Source: DASYTH01 sp035762905
Lineage (GTDB): Bacteria > Actinomycetota > Actinomycetes > Mycobacteriales > Pseudonocardiaceae
DNA length: 64,000 nt
Assembly: GCF_035762905.1 (NCBI RefSeq)
Contig: NZ_DASUCC010000094.1
Location: 62,001 to 126,000 of the forward strand
Direction: 5' to 3'
In this document: piece after piece, positions 1 to 7,521 of the stretch
How positions within the stretch are numbered: position 1 is the stretch's first letter
How the letters are laid out: every line of letters begins with the position of its first letter
Notes under the pieces: model-generated
Told to the model about the DNA's origin: nothing
Database searches by the model: none
What the model saw: the letters and a program-made list of their open reading frames with translations, nothing else
Translations under genes and position numbers: made by a program

Positions 1-291
1 GGTGCCCGCGCCGGACGGCTCGAGCTCGTGCCGGGCGGTGGTCCGTGCGCCCGGCCCGCCGGCCACCCAGACGAACACCGACCGCTCGACCAGCTCGGTC
101 AGCGTCCACACCGTGGTGGGAAACCGCGGCTGGCTGATCCGCAGTCGCTGCCCCACGTGCAGCGGCCCCGGGTCCACCCGCACGATCGACCGGACCGACG
201 CGGTCCACTCCGGCCAGGCCTCCACCTCGGCCATGACCGCCCACACCACCTCCGGCGGTGCCGAGATCGGTACCGACGCGCTCCACTCCAT
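1..291 (-). CDS. SRPBCC (polyketide cyclase/dehydrase-like) protein, 3' part cut by window edge
   Basis: The first 97 codons are visible; the gene runs off the left edge, so no stop is seen. The protein starts MEWSASVPISAPPEVVWAVM and continues with AEVEAWPEWTASVRSI. This is the classic first strand and helix of a SRPBCC hydrophobic-pocket protein (the vWavmadveaWPeWt signature), followed by GPLHVGQRLRISQP. Such proteins bind or modify small hydrophobic ligands and are cytoplasmic. The start is ATG at 289-291; no strong ribosome site is visible. It is divergent from the M4 protease gene across a 221-bp gap. The fold is clear, but the ligand cannot be predicted. Confidence 0.75.
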   Translation of the reverse strand, partial: MEWSASVPISAPPEVVWAVMAEVEAWPEWTASVRSIVRVDPGPLHVGQRLRISQPRFPTTVWTLTELVERSVFVWVAGGPGARTTARHELEPSGAGT

Positions 292-512
292 GCCGGCGAG
301 GATAGAACCCGCCGAAACACCTAGGGGAATCGCCTAGGTAATTCCACGGCGATTTGCCCGAATTTCGGTTCACAGTTATTCGGCTGGGCCGAACGAGGCA
401 TTGACGTTTAGTCCTGTTGCCCGTTGACTCGAAATGCGCCTATTCGTGGCGGTCAGTGCCCTTTCCCTGCCCTGCCGGGGCACTGGCGTGCGCCTTCGGA
501 AGGAAAATGTCA

Positions 513-2060
513 ATGAATCGCAAGCGAGGGATTGGGGTGAGCCTGGTCGCGTCGGCCAGCCTCGCCGTGGCAATGGTGCTGCCGGCGAACACCGCCGTGG
601 CGGCTCCCGCGGCCCAGCCGGCACCGGCCGCGGTGGCCGCGGCGGCGGCCGACGCGGTGGCGGCCGTGGGCACCGGGCTGGCCAAGGGACCCGACCAGGC
701 ATTCGACCGGGTCGGCTTCTACCCCGGTGGCGGCGGCCTGTTCTACTCGGCGTACGAGCGGTCCTACCACGATCTCGTTGTCGTCGGCGGAGACGCCGTC
801 GTGGTCACCGACGGGCTGGGCAACCTGCGCGACACCGTGACCGCGGACACCACGCCGATCGCGTTGGACACCACCGCGAAGCTGAGCCCGGAAGCCGCGG
901 CGGCCATCGCCAGCAAGCAACTTCCCACGGTGAACTCGGTGAACCAGCGGCTCGTGGTCCTGGCCGGGGCCACCCCCGCGCTCGCCTACGAGGTGGTGCT
1001 CGCCGGCGCGACCGCGGAGCACGAGAGCAACCTGCACGTGTTCGTGGACGCCAACACCGGCGCGGTGCTGGACAGTTGGGACGATGTCAAGGCCGGCACC
1101 GGGAACAGCTTCTACAACGGCAACCCGGTCACCATCACCACCCAGCGGAACAGCGCCACGTCCTTCTCGATGATCGACCCCACCCGGCCCGGCGTCCGGT
1201 GCACCAACACCAGCGGGACCACCTTCACCGGCCCCGATGACAACTGGGGCAACGGATCGGGTACCAGCCTGGAAACCGGATGCGTGGACGCGCTCTACGC
1301 CGCCCAGCGCATGTGGGACATGATGCGGACCTGGTTGGGCCGCACCGGGGTCAGCACCAGCGGCACCGGCTTCCCGGCCCGCGTGGGCCTTACCCAGGCC
1401 AACGCGTTCTGGAACGGCAGTTCGGCCACGTTCGGCCGGTCCTCCGACGGCCAGCGCCAGGTCACCCCGATGGACGTCGTCGCGCACGAGTTCGGGCACG
1501 GCGTCTTCCAGTTCACCCCGGGCGGTTCCGGTGGCGGCGGCAACGAGAAGGGCGGGCTCAACGAGTCCACCGGTGACATCTTCGGCGCGATCACCGAGGC
1601 CTTCGCCAACAACCCCAACGACCCGGCGGACTTCCAGGTCGGCGAGGAGGTCAACCTGGTCGGCAACGGTCCGATCCGGTTCATGTACCAGCCGTCGCTG
1701 CGCAGCGGGCACCCGAACTGCTTCAGCTCGGCGATCCCGAACACCGAGGTGCACGCCGCGGCCGGCCCGCAGAACCACTGGTTCTACCTGGTCGCCAGGG
1801 GCAGCAACCCGGCCGGTGGCCCGGCCAGCCCGACCTGCAACGGCACCACGGTCACCGGCATCGGTGTCCAGGCGGCCGCGCAGATCTTCTACAACGGGTT
1901 GCTGCGCAAGGTCTCGGCGTGGACCCACGCCCGGGCCCGGGTGGCCACCCTGCAGGCGGCGCGGGCGCTGTTCCCCAACGGCTGCACCGAGTTCAACACC
2001 GTCCGGGCGGCCTGGAGCGCGGTGAGCGTTCCGGCCCAGGCAGGCGAGCCCACCTGCTAG
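513..2060 (+). CDS. secreted M4-family (thermolysin-like) neutral metalloprotease
   Basis: A 515-residue zinc endopeptidase precursor. Residues 1-30 form a signal peptide (MNRKRG, then a hydrophobic stretch ending AVA-AP). An FTP/PepSY-type propeptide follows to about residue 190 (...LHVFVDANTGAVLDSW). The catalytic domain has HEFGH at 326-330, the third zinc ligand Glu in NEST (E351), and the downstream His in QNHWFYL (H422). The spacing fits thermolysin. The start at 513 is chosen because GGAAGGA at 498-504 lies 8 nt upstream; ATG 507 would be too close. The catalytic domain ends without an extra C-terminal domain. A strong hairpin terminator follows. It probably acts as an extracellular nutrient protease. 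Confidence 0.93.
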   Translation: MNRKRGIGVSLVASASLAVAMVLPANTAVAAPAAQPAPAAVAAAAADAVAAVGTGLAKGPDQAFDRVGFYPGGGGLFYSAYERSYHDLVVVGGDAVVVTDGLGNLRDTVTADTTPIALDTTAKLSPEAAAAIASKQLPTVNSVNQRLVVLAGATPALAYEVVLAGATAEHESNLHVFVDANTGAVLDSWDDVKAGTGNSFYNGNPVTITTQRNSATSFSMIDPTRPGVRCTNTSGTTFTGPDDNWGNGSGTSLETGCVDALYAAQRMWDMMRTWLGRTGVSTSGTGFPARVGLTQANAFWNGSSATFGRSSDGQRQVTPMDVVAHEFGHGVFQFTPGGSGGGGNEKGGLNESTGDIFGAITEAFANNPNDPADFQVGEEVNLVGNGPIRFMYQPSLRSGHPNCFSSAIPNTEVHAAAGPQNHWFYLVARGSNPAGGPASPTCNGTTVTGIGVQAAAQIFYNGLLRKVSAWTHARARVATLQAARALFPNGCTEFNTVRAAWSAVSVPAQAGEPTC

Positions 2061-2071
2061 ATCCGGTCCGG

Positions 2072-2104
2072 CGAGGCGGGCCGTCCCTCGGGCGGCCCGC
2101 CTCG
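2072..2104 (+). terminator. intrinsic-type terminator of the M4 protease gene
   Basis: A perfect 12-bp inverted repeat (CGAGGCGGGCCG at 2072-2083, its complement at 2093-2104) with a 9-nt loop starts 11 bases after the protease stop and is followed by TT. Confidence 0.8.
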
Positions 2105-2152
2105 TTCCACGACACGCCGCTTGACAAACCGACTTCGGACGCGACGTTGCGC

Positions 2153-2165
2153 TAACGTTGGGACG
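2153..2165 (+). promoter_or_regulatory. candidate -10 box for leaderless transcription
   Basis: TAACGT at 2153-2158 ends exactly six bases before the GTG start at 2165. This is the geometry of a leaderless actinobacterial mRNA. No Shine-Dalgarno is present upstream of this GTG, which agrees. A TTGACA at 2121-2126 is too far away (26 nt) to be its -35 partner. Confidence 0.4.
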
Positions 2166-2788
2166 TGCGGATCGGGCAGGATGTTGATCTCGAGGACGAG
2201 CTGATCGGCAAGCTGGTCGGCTGTGGGCGCGAGGCCCACCGGGTGGCGCGGGCCCACCACAACGACCCCGGATCGAACGGGTTCACCTTCGGCACCGACC
2301 GCTACCACCGCGGCACCGAACTGGCCGCCGAAGTCCTTGCCGAGCACAAGTTCCGGGTGTTCCGCCGCGGGGCCGGGCTGGTCGGCGTGCGGGACGGCAT
2401 CGAGCTGCACTTCGCGGTGGCGCGCGGCACCGACCTGTCCGACCCGGGCGCCTTCGACGCCGACTCCTCGCCCGCGCGGCGCCGGGCGGCGGCCGGCAAC
2501 GGCGGGCAGCTCACCTTCGACGGGATGCCCGAGTCGCCAGTGCTGCACCTGGTGTGGAGCGGCACGCCGGAGTCCGGCCAGACCGCCGTGCACATCGGCC
2601 GGCTGGCGCTCGGCGGCGGCGACCGCCTGGTCTGGTCGGTGCTGCTGCGCATCGACGACGGCGTGGTCGACCGTTCCGTTCCGGCGTCGCCGGTTCCGCC
2701 GGTCCGCGGGTACGCCGAGCAGCCACTGCCCGACTTCGAACTGCTGGCTCACCCGGTCGTTCCGGGTGCCCGGGCCGATGAGGGCTGA
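2165..2788 (+). CDS. uncharacterised protein, partner of an XRE-ImmA/IrrE protein
   Basis: A 207-residue soluble protein that I do not recognise. It has no signal peptide or membrane segment. The N-terminal half is charged (GREAHRVARAHHNDPG, then GTDRYHRGTELAAEVL); the C-terminal half contains beta-like stretches (PVLHLVWSG, RLVWSVLLRI). The gene overlaps the start of the following helix-turn-helix/ImmA gene by 11 nt, so the two are almost certainly translationally coupled. The start is GTG at 2165, with a -10-like box at leaderless spacing. By context it could be the toxin or substrate partner of a two-gene stress or toxin-antitoxin-like module. That is inference only. Confidence 0.7.
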   Translation: MRIGQDVDLEDELIGKLVGCGREAHRVARAHHNDPGSNGFTFGTDRYHRGTELAAEVLAEHKFRVFRRGAGLVGVRDGIELHFAVARGTDLSDPGAFDADSSPARRRAAAGNGGQLTFDGMPESPVLHLVWSGTPESGQTAVHIGRLALGGGDRLVWSVLLRIDDGVVDRSVPASPVPPVRGYAEQPLPDFELLAHPVVPGARADEG

Positions 2789-3869
2789 GGAGGCCGCGGC
2801 GGCATTCTCCGGGGAACGGTTGCGGTTGGCGCGGTTCCGCGCCGGCCTGACCGTCCGGGAGGTGGCCGACCGGGTCGAGGTGAGCCACGCGGCGATCTCG
2901 CAGTACGAGATCGGCCGCACCCGTCCCACGCCGGCCGTGTTGGCCCGGCTGGCGATCGCGACCGGAGTCTCCGCCGGGTTCTTCGCCTTCCACCGCCGCC
3001 CGATCTCCCCCGGCGGCCTGGACGGCACCCACTTCCGCAGCCTGCGGTCCACCACCCGCCAGGGCCGCGCGTCGGCGTGGGCGTGGTCGGAGATCGTGCT
3101 CGACATCGCCGAGGTCCTCGAACGGCACGTCCGCCTGCCCGATCCGGTCGTCCCCGTCCGGTCCCTTGCTCCGGACGCCGCCCGCGACGAGCTGGCCTGC
3201 GCCGCCGCCGAACTCCGTGCGGCATGGTCCCTTCCGGACGGTCCGGTCGGCCACCTGGTCCGCCAGCTCGAAGCGCACGGCATCCTGGTCGCCCGCCTTC
3301 CCGTGGCGGACAAGGGTATCGACGCGTTCAGCCACGCGCAGGGCCGCCGCCCGGTCGTGGTTCTCGGTACCGACAAGGCCGACGCCGCCCGCAGCCGCTT
3401 CGACGCCGCCCACGAGCTCGGCCATCTGGTCTGCCATCCCGACGCCGACCCCGGCGGCGAACAGGAGCACCAGGCGCACGCCTTCGCCGCGGAGCTCCTG
3501 ATGCCCCGCGCCCACATGCTCCGCGTCCTGCCGCGCCGCTTCGACCTTGGCGCCTACGCCCGGCTCAAACAGGAATGGGGCGTCTCCATCGCCGCCCTGC
3601 TCTACCGCGCCCGAACCCTCGAGGTCATCAGCGAATCCGCCTACCGCCGCGCCGTCATGATCATGAACCGAACCTACGGCCGCCGCACCGAGCCCTACCC
3701 GCTGCCCACCGAGGAACGCCCCACCCTGCTGGCCACCGCCGCCGAGGTCGCCGCCCGCTCCGGCATCACCCTCGCGCACATCGCCGCGCAATCCTGCCTC
3801 CCGCTCGACGACGTGCGCACCATCGTCGGCTCAACCGACCCAAGACCCTTGGTGCACCTGGACATCTGA
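2778..3869 (+). CDS. XRE-family regulator fused to ImmA/IrrE metallopeptidase
   Basis: A 363-residue two-domain protein. Residues about 10-65 form a Cro/C1-type helix-turn-helix (LTVREVADRVEVSHAAISQYE). The C-terminal part is an ImmA/IrrE-type zinc peptidase domain with HELGH at 212-216 and the conserved continuation AFAAELLMPRAHM. Family members bind DNA and cleave a partner repressor or antitoxin (ImmR, DdrO), so this protein may sense a signal and cut a target. ATG 2778 lies inside the end of the upstream gene (11-nt overlap), making a tight bicistron. A C-terminal extension of about 50 residues follows the peptidase core. The gene is convergent with the pectate lyase gene, whose stop is two bases away. 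Confidence 0.9.
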   Translation: MRAEEAAAAFSGERLRLARFRAGLTVREVADRVEVSHAAISQYEIGRTRPTPAVLARLAIATGVSAGFFAFHRRPISPGGLDGTHFRSLRSTTRQGRASAWAWSEIVLDIAEVLERHVRLPDPVVPVRSLAPDAARDELACAAAELRAAWSLPDGPVGHLVRQLEAHGILVARLPVADKGIDAFSHAQGRRPVVVLGTDKADAARSRFDAAHELGHLVCHPDADPGGEQEHQAHAFAAELLMPRAHMLRVLPRRFDLGAYARLKQEWGVSIAALLYRARTLEVISESAYRRAVMIMNRTYGRRTEPYPLPTEERPTLLATAAEVAARSGITLAHIAAQSCLPLDDVRTIVGSTDPRPLVHLDI

Positions 3870-3871
3870 CC

Positions 3872-4861
3872 TCAGATTCGTCCTACGCCTGCGCCGGCGC
3901 GGACGCGGGTGGGGACGTCGGCGGGGTTGTCGGGTTGGTAGGGGTAGAAGGTGCTGGGCTCGGTGACCGTGCCGGCGGTTTCCGGAGTGCCGGACGATAC
4001 GAAGACGTTGTTGCGGGCCACCAGCCGGCCGGGGCCGCTCTTTTCGTAGCCGATGTGGGACGGGTGGGCGACGTTTTCGAAGTAGTTGGCTTCGACGAGT
4101 ACGCCGGCGTTCATGGTCGAGGCGATGCCGTAGAGGGAGTTGTTTCGGTAGTAATTGTTGAAGACGTGGACGGGGTCACCGAAGCGGACGCGCGGGTGGC
4201 GTTGGTCGGTGCCGTCGAAGAAATTGTGGTGGTACGTGACGCGCAGGTGGCCGATGTCCTGGGTGTAGGTGTCCGAGTGCCCGAGCAGGGCCGATTTGCT
4301 GTGGTTGTGGAAGTGGTTCCAGGAGACGGTGACGAAGTCGGACGACCGTTTGATGTCGAGCAGGCCGTCGAAGCCGTTGGAGAAGTCGTTGTGGTCGATC
4401 CACACGTGGTGGGCGGAGTTGGTGACGCTGATCGAGTCGTCGGAGGCGTTGGTGAACCGGAGGTTGCGGATGATCACGTTGTTGCCGGGCCGGGTGGTGG
4501 AGCCCATCTGGAGACCGCCGCCGGAAATCTCCGCGGTGGTGCCGATGCCCTGAATGGTCTTGTTGGCCACCACGGTGATCATGTCGTCGAAGGTGATGCG
4601 GCCGGACACCAGGATCGTGTACGGGGTGTTGCGGCCGGCGTAGAAGGCCAGGTCGGTGCCGTTCGTGACGGTGACCGTGGGGCCGGCGGCGCCGCCGGTG
4701 GTGCCGTTCTGGCCGAGCGCGTTGACGCTCGCGAAGCCGATCGGCACATCGAGGACTTCGGCGGCGGGAGCCACCGCGGGGGAGCCGAGCGGCGGGATCA
4801 CCAGCAGCACCGCTGCCGCCGCGACGAAACCTGGGCGCAAACGTGGCCATCGCATGGTCAT
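3872..4861 (-). CDS. secreted pectate lyase, polysaccharide lyase family 1
   Basis: A 329-residue secreted parallel beta-helix enzyme that cleaves polygalacturonate by beta-elimination. It has an N-terminal signal peptide (MRWPRLRPG, hydrophobic core, cleavage near APAAE). PL1 hallmarks are VWIDHNDFS (153-161), the Ca2+-binding DGLLDIKRSSDFVTVSWN region with its Asp residues (165-182), and the catalytic-arginine region RHPRVRFG at 221-228. FNNYYRN then follows. Start choice is uncertain: ATG 4861 is used, while ATG 4855 and GTG 4885 are in frame and none has a good ribosome site. The enzyme is functionally linked to the pectin locus at 39-47 kb but lies 35 kb away. Confidence 0.9.
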   Translation of the reverse strand: MTMRWPRLRPGFVAAAAVLLVIPPLGSPAVAPAAEVLDVPIGFASVNALGQNGTTGGAAGPTVTVTNGTDLAFYAGRNTPYTILVSGRITFDDMITVVANKTIQGIGTTAEISGGGLQMGSTTRPGNNVIIRNLRFTNASDDSISVTNSAHHVWIDHNDFSNGFDGLLDIKRSSDFVTVSWNHFHNHSKSALLGHSDTYTQDIGHLRVTYHHNFFDGTDQRHPRVRFGDPVHVFNNYYRNNSLYGIASTMNAGVLVEANYFENVAHPSHIGYEKSGPGRLVARNNVFVSSGTPETAGTVTEPSTFYPYQPDNPADVPTRVRAGAGVGRI

Positions 4862-4911
4862 CACTGTGCGGGCCCGGCCGTGCACAATTACGGCGGATCC
4901 GTGGATTCCGG

Positions 4912-5358
4912 CTACCTGTCGGGGTCGGCCTCGGCGCGCAGGGCGGCTTCGATGGCGGACAGGCGCTCGGCGATCTCGTCAAGCCGCTTCAGCACCGGGT
5001 CGGTGGCGTGCCGGCGGGGGAACCGGTTGACGAAGCTGGACGCGATCAGGGCCGTGAGAATCGACAGGAACGCCACCGACTCGAGCATGATCACCGCACC
5101 GACGGTGCGACCGACCCAGGTGGTCGGCGTGACGTCGCCGTAGCCCACGGTGGTCACCGTCTGCAGCGTCCACCACATGCCGAGGCCGAAGTTCGGGAAG
5201 TCCTTCGGGGCGAAGATCCAGACCGCGAGACCGCCGAGCACCACGGTCACGGTCATCACCGCGCTGAGCACGGCCATCGCGTTGCGGATGGTCGCCGGCT
5301 CGTCGAGGAACCGGTCGACCCGCCGCCGCACCAGCCGGGGGCGTTGGATGCGGTTCAT
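4912..5358 (-). CDS. two-TM potassium channel (KcsA-like pore protein)
   Basis: A 148-residue protein with the K+ selectivity filter TVGYGD at residues 70-75, flanked by two membrane helices (about 27-50 and 87-108). A C-terminal amphipathic helix (VLKRLDEIAERLSAIEAALRAE) probably forms a tetrameric coiled coil. It should conduct K+ across the cytoplasmic membrane. The start ATG overlaps the stop of the AI-2E-family transporter gene (ATGA at 5355-5358), so the two are translationally coupled. An N-terminal arginine-rich segment precedes the first helix. Confidence 0.93.
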   Translation of the reverse strand: MNRIQRPRLVRRRVDRFLDEPATIRNAMAVLSAVMTVTVVLGGLAVWIFAPKDFPNFGLGMWWTLQTVTTVGYGDVTPTTWVGRTVGAVIMLESVAFLSILTALIASSFVNRFPRRHATDPVLKRLDEIAERLSAIEAALRAEADPDR

Positions 5359-6464
5359 CGAGCTTCGGCCTCCGGGCCGAGCGTGGCAGACCGGGAGCCG
5401 ATGAGCACGTCGGCCCAGCGGGCCCGTGGATCGATGTCGATCAGCAGCGTCTTGACCAGCAGGGTGAGCGGGATGGACAGGATCGCGCCGAGCGGGCCGA
5501 GGATCCACGCCCAGAACAGCATGGCCACGAACGTCACCGTGGCGGACAGGCCGACCCTGTTGCCGGTGAACCGCGGCTGGATCAGGGACACCAGTACGAA
5601 GCTGATCGCGACGTAGGTCGCGACGACCGACAGCATGAGCGGCCAGCCGCCCTCCAACAGGGCAAGCAGCGCAGGCGGAACCAGCCCGATGAGGAACCCG
5701 ACGTAGGGGATGTAGTTGGTGAGGAACGCCAACAGGCCCCACAGCACGGGCAGCGGCACCCCGAGCAGCCCGAGCACCGTCGCGTCCAGCACGCCGGTGA
5801 GCACGCCGATGACCGTGGTGACGATCATGTAGCGGCGGGTGCTCCGGACGAAGTCGCCCATCGCGCGGGCGATGTGCGGGCGGTCCGCGGCGATCATCGC
5901 CAGCCGCGCGCCGGTGTACCGGGTCTCCAGGCTGAGGAACAGCAGCAGCGACAGGATGAAGATGATGCTCGACACCAGCCCGCCAACCGCGGCCAGGATC
6001 GAGCCGATCAGCGCGGTCAACGTGTCGATGTCGAACGCGCCGGACAGCGTGGCCAGCTGATCGGGCGCCACCCCGAGCCGGGTCAGCGCGGCGGTGATCT
6101 CCTCGACCATGCCGCGCGCCTTGTCGGCGTACTCCGGCAGCAGCGACCCCAGCTGCGCCAGCGACACGATCATCACCAGAACCAGGGCCACCAGCACGGC
6201 GTAGACCCCGATCACGAGCGCCGAGGTGGCCACCCAGCGCGGCACCCCGCGGCCGCGCAGCCAGGTCTGCACCGGCATCACGCACAGCACGATGATCAGC
6301 GCCAGAAACACCGGTCCGATCAGCCAGGACAGCAGTGCGGCGCCGGCCGCGGTAACCACGGCGGAAGAGATGCCGAGCAGGATGATCAGGCCCCGGGGGA
6401 CCAGGGTGAGCGGGGATCCGTTGGCCGCAGGGGACATCTCGCCGGTGGCGGGCCCGCTGTTCAT
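5355..6464 (-). CDS. AI-2E family (PerM-type) transporter
   Basis: A 369-residue polytopic membrane protein with about eight helices. Family signatures are NYIPYVGFLIGLVPP, the IQPRFTGNRVGLSATVTFVA region and GPLGAILSIPLTLLVKTLL near the C terminus. Members export small molecules or ions (AI-2, or Na+/H+ exchange in some relatives); the substrate here is unknown. It is the first gene of a two-gene operon with the K+ channel. The pairing hints at an ion-homeostasis role, which is inference. A perfect CRP-type palindrome sits 92-107 bases upstream of its start. Confidence 0.9.
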   Translation of the reverse strand: MNSGPATGEMSPAANGSPLTLVPRGLIILLGISSAVVTAAGAALLSWLIGPVFLALIIVLCVMPVQTWLRGRGVPRWVATSALVIGVYAVLVALVLVMIVSLAQLGSLLPEYADKARGMVEEITAALTRLGVAPDQLATLSGAFDIDTLTALIGSILAAVGGLVSSIIFILSLLLFLSLETRYTGARLAMIAADRPHIARAMGDFVRSTRRYMIVTTVIGVLTGVLDATVLGLLGVPLPVLWGLLAFLTNYIPYVGFLIGLVPPALLALLEGGWPLMLSVVATYVAISFVLVSLIQPRFTGNRVGLSATVTFVAMLFWAWILGPLGAILSIPLTLLVKTLLIDIDPRARWADVLIGSRSATLGPEAEAR

Positions 6465-6555
6465 GGCGGGTGACGATAGCTACCCGCCTAACCCCGACCC
6501 TCACCCGTCCAGGGTGAGATCAACTTCGAACGCCCACCCTAAGATCAACATTTGA

Positions 6556-6571
6556 TGTGACGTTGGTCACA
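6556..6571. promoter_or_regulatory. CRP/FNR-family type operator TGTGA-N6-TCACA
   Basis: The 16-bp sequence TGTGACGTTGGTCACA is a perfect match to the TGTGA-N6-TCACA consensus used by cAMP receptor proteins, including mycobacterial Crp. It lies upstream of the AI-2E transporter/K+ channel operon and overlaps the stop codon of the RDD gene. Confidence 0.55.
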
Positions 6572-7082
6572 GAAGTGAACCCGGATCGCGCACATCCGTA
6601 ATGGGCACGATCACGGCCATGCCGCCGTCCTTGCGCCAGTCGTAGATCACCATGGAGCCCAGCAGGATGTCCTGAATCGAGCGGCGCGTCGGGCTCACCG
6701 CGGCCCACAGCAGACCGATCGGGAAGATCACGCAGAATACGGCGCGGATCCCGGCGCGGGTCCAGCCGAGCAACTGGCGCCGCTCGGAAAGCACCCGCAC
6801 GCCGATCAGACCGGCCCCGTAGCTCCGGCCGGTGGTGGCCCACCCCGAGGTGAGATACACGGTGGTCAACACGATCAACAGCGGCAGCGAGACGATCAGG
6901 TCGGGTTGCGGCCAGCTGAACGACCCCGGCCGCAGCATGAAGACCAACCCGGAAACCCCCAGGTAGAGCAGCCCGGAGACGGCGCCGATCACGGCCGCGT
7001 CGATCACCGCGGCGAGCAGCCGGGTGACGATGCCCGCCGTCCGGTCCGGCGCCGGTGCCGTGGATGGTGCCGCGCGTCGCAC
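6567..7082 (-). CDS. RDD-family membrane protein
   Basis: A 171-residue membrane protein. RDD signatures are RLLAAVIDAAVIGAVSGLLY at the N terminus (the first Arg and Asp of the RDD pattern), TTGRSYGAGLIGVRVLSERR in the middle, and SIQDILLGSMVIYDWR near the end. About four hydrophobic segments are visible. Function is unknown; some RDD proteins are ion exchangers. The GTG start at 7082 lies 7 bp after the stop of the upstream small gene, and that stop region supplies GGTGAG as a ribosome site, so the two form an operon. Confidence 0.85.
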   Translation of the reverse strand: MRRAAPSTAPAPDRTAGIVTRLLAAVIDAAVIGAVSGLLYLGVSGLVFMLRPGSFSWPQPDLIVSLPLLIVLTTVYLTSGWATTGRSYGAGLIGVRVLSERRQLLGWTRAGIRAVFCVIFPIGLLWAAVSPTRRSIQDILLGSMVIYDWRKDGGMAVIVPITDVRDPGSLL

Positions 7083-7089
7083 AGCCAGC

Positions 7090-7338
7090 TCACCGTTCGC
7101 CGTAGGAGACCTTCCGCACGGGCACCCGAGGTAGCTGGTGCATGAACGCGATGTGCAGACCGTTCGACTGGATTAGCGCGAGCAGCTGGTGCAACTCGGA
7201 ATCGTCGGAGACATCGGCGTAAATGCTGGTCTCGGAAGGCCGGGAAACGACGGTGAGTCCTGCAAAAGCACCCACGGCGTGCTGGGCCCTCTCGGACAGC
7301 CGGCCGGACACTCGCAACTCGTAGCGGGCACGTCTCAC
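7090..7338 (-). CDS. small uncharacterised protein, 82 aa
   Basis: An 82-residue cytoplasmic protein that I do not recognise. It starts VRRARYELRVSGRLSERAQH and has an alternating beta/alpha pattern (YELRVSG, AFAGLTVV, SIYADVSDDSELHQLLALIQSNGLHI) resembling a small ferredoxin-like ACT-type fold. The start is fixed by GAGGAG seven bases upstream of GTG 7338; a longer upstream reading frame has no such site. It is first in an operon with the RDD gene and divergent from the two large LuxR regulators (183-bp shared promoter region). The same arrangement would suit a small modulator of those regulators; that is inference. Confidence 0.75.
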   Translation of the reverse strand: MRRARYELRVSGRLSERAQHAVGAFAGLTVVSRPSETSIYADVSDDSELHQLLALIQSNGLHIAFMHQLPRVPVRKVSYGER

Positions 7339-7521
7339 CTGCTCACTCCTCGCTGCCGGGGATGTCCCTCGGTCGAGCATCGGACAGCGACCACGATGGC
7401 GCCCAAATGGCCCACGGGCTTCCCCCGTTGCAGGCGAACTACACCGTAACGGGCGAAGTGACGGACCCGCCCGATGATGCAACTATGGGTGATCCAAACC
7501 AGAGCGAGCGAGGCAGGTGCG

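Noticed and set aside
2121..2126. TTGACA as a -35 box for the gene at 2165
   Set aside because: The only good -10-like box (2153-2158) is 26 nt away, too far for a standard promoter.
7424..7453. CCCGTT...AACGGG inverted hexamers upstream of the LuxR pair
   Set aside because: The arms are short and 18 nt apart, easily expected by chance in GC-rich DNA.
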